Positions 6,577 through 8,520 of a stretch of DNA of 8,520 bases are shown here, piece by piece. A program made the position numbers and the translations under genes. Position 1 is the first letter of the stretch, and each line of letters begins with the position of its first letter. The DNA is from JAURVT01 sp049059935 (lineage in GTDB: Bacteria > Actinomycetota > Actinomycetes > Propionibacteriales > Nocardioidaceae). The DNA is taken from positions 1 to 8,520 of the forward strand of contig NZ_JBMGQR010000115.1 of the NCBI RefSeq assembly GCF_049059935.1. Reading direction: 5' to 3'. A model generated the notes under the pieces. The model saw only the letters and a program-made list of their open reading frames with translations. It made no database searches and was not told where the DNA came from.

Positions 6577-7368
6577 TTGGAGCCGGACGACCCCTCGTCC
6601 CCGCCTCGCGAGGCGCACTTCGTGCAGTCTCTCGCGCGCGGCCTGTCGGTGCTCACCGCCTTCGGCGAGGGCGCCGAGCACCTGACGCTGAGCGAGGTCG
6701 CGGCCCGTACCGACCTGACGCGTGCCGCCGCCCGACGCTTCCTGTTGACACTGGTCGACCTCGGGTACGTGTCCACCGACGGCAAGCGGTTCTCGCTGCG
6801 CCCGCGTGTGCTCGAGCTCGGCTACACCTACCTGGCCGGGCTCGGCATGCCCGCCGTCGCGCAGCCGCACCTGGAGCACCTGGTCTCGCAGGTGCGCGAG
6901 TCGTCGTCGATGGCCGTGCTCGACGGTGCCGACGTCGTGTACGTCGCGCGCGTGCCGACGTCGCGGATCATGTCGGTGCGCATCGACGTCGGCACCCGGC
7001 TGCCGGCCCACGCGACGTCGCTCGGACGCGTGCTGCTGGCGGGTCTGCCGACCGACGACCTCGCCCGCTGGCTCGCCGACGCGCCACTCGAGCGGTTCAC
7101 CGCCCGCACCCTCACCGACGCCGCCGACCTGCGTGCCGACCTCGACGTCGTCCGCGCCCAGGGGTTCGCGATCGCCGACGCCGAGCTCGAGGACGGGCTG
7201 CGCTCGGTGGCCGTCCCGGTGCACGACCAGCGGGGCGTGGTGACGGCCGCCGTCAACGTCTCGACGCAGGCCAGCCGGGTGCCCAAGGAAGCGTTGCGAC
7301 GGGTGGTGCTGCCCCGGCTCGCGGCGGCCGCGCGGGCCATCGAGCAGGACCTCGCGCGACGCGGCTGA
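6577..7368 (+). CDS. pcaR: IclR-family transcriptional regulator, PcaR/PobR type
   Basis: Predicted regulator of the divergent pca operon, 263 residues from TTG 6577. The N-terminal winged helix-turn-helix (about 14-75) contains FVQSLARGLSVLTAFGEG (15-32) and LTLSEVAARTDLTRAAARRF (36-55), then the wing LGYVSTDGKRFSLRPRVLEL (62-81). The IclR effector domain (about 90-260) includes SSSMAVLDGADVVYVARVP and GTRLPAHATSLGRVLLAGL. Related PcaR and PcaU proteins respond to beta-ketoadipate or protocatechuate and usually activate pca genes while repressing themselves. The 104-bp divergent region with paired 17-bp elements fits that scheme. The effector and the sign of regulation here are inferred. The symbol rests on family resemblance plus position. 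Confidence 0.86.
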   Translation: MEPDDPSSPPREAHFVQSLARGLSVLTAFGEGAEHLTLSEVAARTDLTRAAARRFLLTLVDLGYVSTDGKRFSLRPRVLELGYTYLAGLGMPAVAQPHLEHLVSQVRESSSMAVLDGADVVYVARVPTSRIMSVRIDVGTRLPAHATSLGRVLLAGLPTDDLARWLADAPLERFTARTLTDAADLRADLDVVRAQGFAIADAELEDGLRSVAVPVHDQRGVVTAAVNVSTQASRVPKEALRRVVLPRLAAAARAIEQDLARRG

Positions 7369-7512
7369 GGCGACCCGCGAGCGACACGCCGCAGCCTCCG
7401 GGCGACACGCCGTGACGCTTGTCCCCAAACTTATGCACACCTGGGGATGACGTGAACAAGTTTTCGTCGTCCTGACCCGAGCCCGGGACGAATGTCGACC
7501 AAACGGACGAGA
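7369..7512. other. 144-bp intergenic region between convergent pcaR and sdaA
   Basis: The left part holds an 11-bp direct repeat, GCGACACGCCG, at 7381-7391 and 7402-7412 (21-bp period). The centre holds DnaA-box-like 9-mers. The right part has a weak stem (TCGTCC 7467-7472 with GGACGA 7486-7491) without a T-tract on its 3' side in either direction. I see no open reading frame with coding character and no clear intrinsic terminator. Confidence 0.5.
7419..7459. promoter_or_regulatory. Cluster of DnaA-box-like 9-mers
   Basis: TTATGCACA (7431-7439) is a perfect match to the classical DnaA box TTATNCACA. TTGTCCCCA (7419-7427) differs by one base from the actinobacterial box TTGTCCACA. TTGTTCACG, on the minus strand at 7451-7459, differs by two. 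CCCCA (7423-7427) and TGGGG (7442-7446) also flank the central box as a small inverted repeat. No dnaA, dnaN or gyrase gene is near, so this is not evidence for an origin. It could be a DnaA titration or regulatory site, or chance. Confidence 0.35.
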
Positions 7513-8520
7513 TCAGCACTCGACCACGTTGAGGGCGAGTCCCCCTCGGGCGGTTTCCTTGTACTTGTCCTTCATGTCCGCCCCGGTCTGGCGCATCGTG
7601 GTGATCGCCTTGTCGAGCGAGACGTGGTGCTCGCCGTCGCCGTGGGCGGCCATCCGGGCCGCGACGATGGCCTTGACCGAGGCCACCGCGTTGCGCTCGA
7701 TGCAGGGGATCTGCACCAGCCCGCCCACCGGGTCGCAGGTGAGCCCGAGGTTGTGCTCGATGCCGATCTCGGCGGCGTTCTCGACCTGGCGCGGCGACGC
7801 CCCGTACAGCTCGGCGAGACCCGCCGCGGCCATCGAGCAGGCCGACCCGACCTCGCCCTGGCAGCCCACCTCGGCGCCCGAGATCGACGCGTTCTGCTTG
7901 AACAGCAGGCCCACCGCGGTGGCCACCAGCAGGAAGCGGACGACGCCGTCGTCGTCGGCGCCCTCGCAGAAGTTCCACCAGTAGTGCAGCACCGCCGGGA
8001 CGATGCCCGCCGCGCCGTTGGTGGGTGCGGTGACCACCCGTCCGCCGGCGGCGTTCTCCTCGTTCACCGCGAGCGCGTAGAGCGTCACCCACTCCATCGC
8101 GTCGAGCGCGTCGGGCGGGCGGGACGGGTCCTCGAGGTGGGCGCGGAGCGCGGCGGCGCGACGCCGCACCTTCAGGCCGCCGGGCAGCGTGCCGTCGGTG
8201 CGCGAGCCCCGCTCGACGCACTCCTGCATCACGTGCCAGATGTGGAGAAGGCCCGAGCGGACCTCGTCCTCGGTGCGCCAGGCGAGCTCGTTGGCCATCA
8301 TCACGTCGCTGATCGACAGTCCCTCGCGCTCGCAGATCGCGAGCAGCTCGTCGGCGGTGCCGAAGGGGTACGGGATGGGCGTCGCGTCGGGCACGAGCGG
8401 CGGCTCGGCGGGACCGTCGGTGGTCGCGCCGCCGTCGGACTCGCCCTCGGCCGCGGCGTCCGCCGCCTCGGTCTCGTCGAGCACGAACCCGCCGCCGATC
8501 GAGTAGTAGGTGCGCAGGAC
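7513..8520 (-). CDS. sdaA: L-serine ammonia-lyase (iron-sulphur L-serine dehydratase, single-chain), 5' end beyond window
   Basis: Cytosolic 4Fe-4S enzyme that deaminates L-serine to pyruvate and ammonia. The C-terminal 335 residues are visible; the frame runs off the right edge, entering with TYYSIGGGFV, a conserved dehydratase motif. Landmarks include NEENAAGGRVVTAPTNGAAG, NASISGAEVGCQGEVGSACS, LTCDPVGGLVQIPCIERNA and KYKETARGGLALNVVEC. Numbering from the window edge, the cluster cysteines are Cys220, Cys262 and Cys273, and the last residue is Cys335. The spacings 42, 11 and 62 equal those recalled for the Legionella enzyme (343, 385, 396, 458), in which the C-terminal cysteine tail inserts into the active site. 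An acidic, Ala/Gly-rich stretch at about 15-45 is roughly 20 residues longer than the matching E. coli SdaA loop. The gene converges on pcaR and has no evident link to the pca genes. Confidence 0.94.
   Translation of the reverse strand, partial: VLRTYYSIGGGFVLDETEAADAAAEGESDGGATTDGPAEPPLVPDATPIPYPFGTADELLAICEREGLSISDVMMANELAWRTEDEVRSGLLHIWHVMQECVERGSRTDGTLPGGLKVRRRAAALRAHLEDPSRPPDALDAMEWVTLYALAVNEENAAGGRVVTAPTNGAAGIVPAVLHYWWNFCEGADDDGVVRFLLVATAVGLLFKQNASISGAEVGCQGEVGSACSMAAAGLAELYGASPRQVENAAEIGIEHNLGLTCDPVGGLVQIPCIERNAVASVKAIVAARMAAHGDGEHHVSLDKAITTMRQTGADMKDKYKETARGGLALNVVEC

Noticed and set aside
7461..7491. Intrinsic terminator between pcaR and sdaA
   Set aside because: The stem is only about 6 bp with a large loop. 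The TTTT run lies before the stem on the plus strand, and the minus strand has A residues after it rather than a U-tract.
7369..7512. Replication origin (oriC)
   Set aside because: Only one perfect DnaA box, no A/T-rich unwinding element of useful length, and no dnaA, dnaN, rpmH or parAB genes nearby.

Overview
The window is very GC-rich DNA, densely coding on both strands with little intergenic space. Codon use strongly favours G or C in third positions, and GTG and TTG starts are common. Protein content (an actinobacterial-style AlkA-like glycosylase, stand-alone pcaD and pcaC, an IclR-type PcaR, a one-chain Fe-S serine dehydratase) and several promoter-to-start-codon arrangements typical of leaderless transcripts suggest a chromosomal segment of a high-GC actinobacterium, plausibly Nocardioidaceae-like (Aeromicrobium/Nocardioides). 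That placement is inference. There is no rRNA, tRNA, CRISPR array, insertion sequence or phage gene.

Left block (1-2897). The 3' two-thirds of a DNA-3-methyladenine glycosylase gene (+) is followed by an aldo/keto reductase of the PdxI (YdbC) pyridoxal reductase type (+). Converging on it, three bases away, is a MOSC-domain protein of the YcbX/mARC type (-). A MarR-family regulator (+) is divergent from the MOSC gene across 77 bp. That gap holds two putative leaderless promoters and an inverted repeat that could be the MarR operator.

Middle (2898-2998). Between the convergent marR-like gene and pcaC lies an 88-bp nested inverted repeat. Its two 41-nt arms face each other across 6 nt, and each arm contains its own smaller palindrome. 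It is the most unusual non-coding element here.

Pca block (2999-7368). A minus-strand operon reads pcaF, pcaB, pcaD, pcaC, each junction being a 4-bp start/stop overlap. It encodes the lower protocatechuate branch of the beta-ketoadipate pathway. PcaB cycloisomerises 3-carboxy-cis,cis-muconate, PcaC decarboxylates the lactone, PcaD opens the enol-lactone to beta-ketoadipate, and PcaF thiolytically cleaves beta-ketoadipyl-CoA to succinyl-CoA and acetyl-CoA. The dioxygenase (pcaGH) and CoA transferase (pcaIJ) are not in the window. The divergent pcaR-like IclR gene shares a 104-bp control region with pcaF; two near-identical 17-bp elements in it are probable operators.

Right block (7369-8520). 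A 144-bp gap between convergent genes carries a perfect DnaA-box match and two weaker ones. It is followed by the 3' part of an iron-sulphur L-serine dehydratase gene (-), which runs off the right edge.

Apart from the nested palindrome, the genes are known families, and I see no convincing undescribed multi-gene system. The points worth a second look are the palindrome, the shortened PcaB, the pca operator pair and the leaderless promoter geometry.
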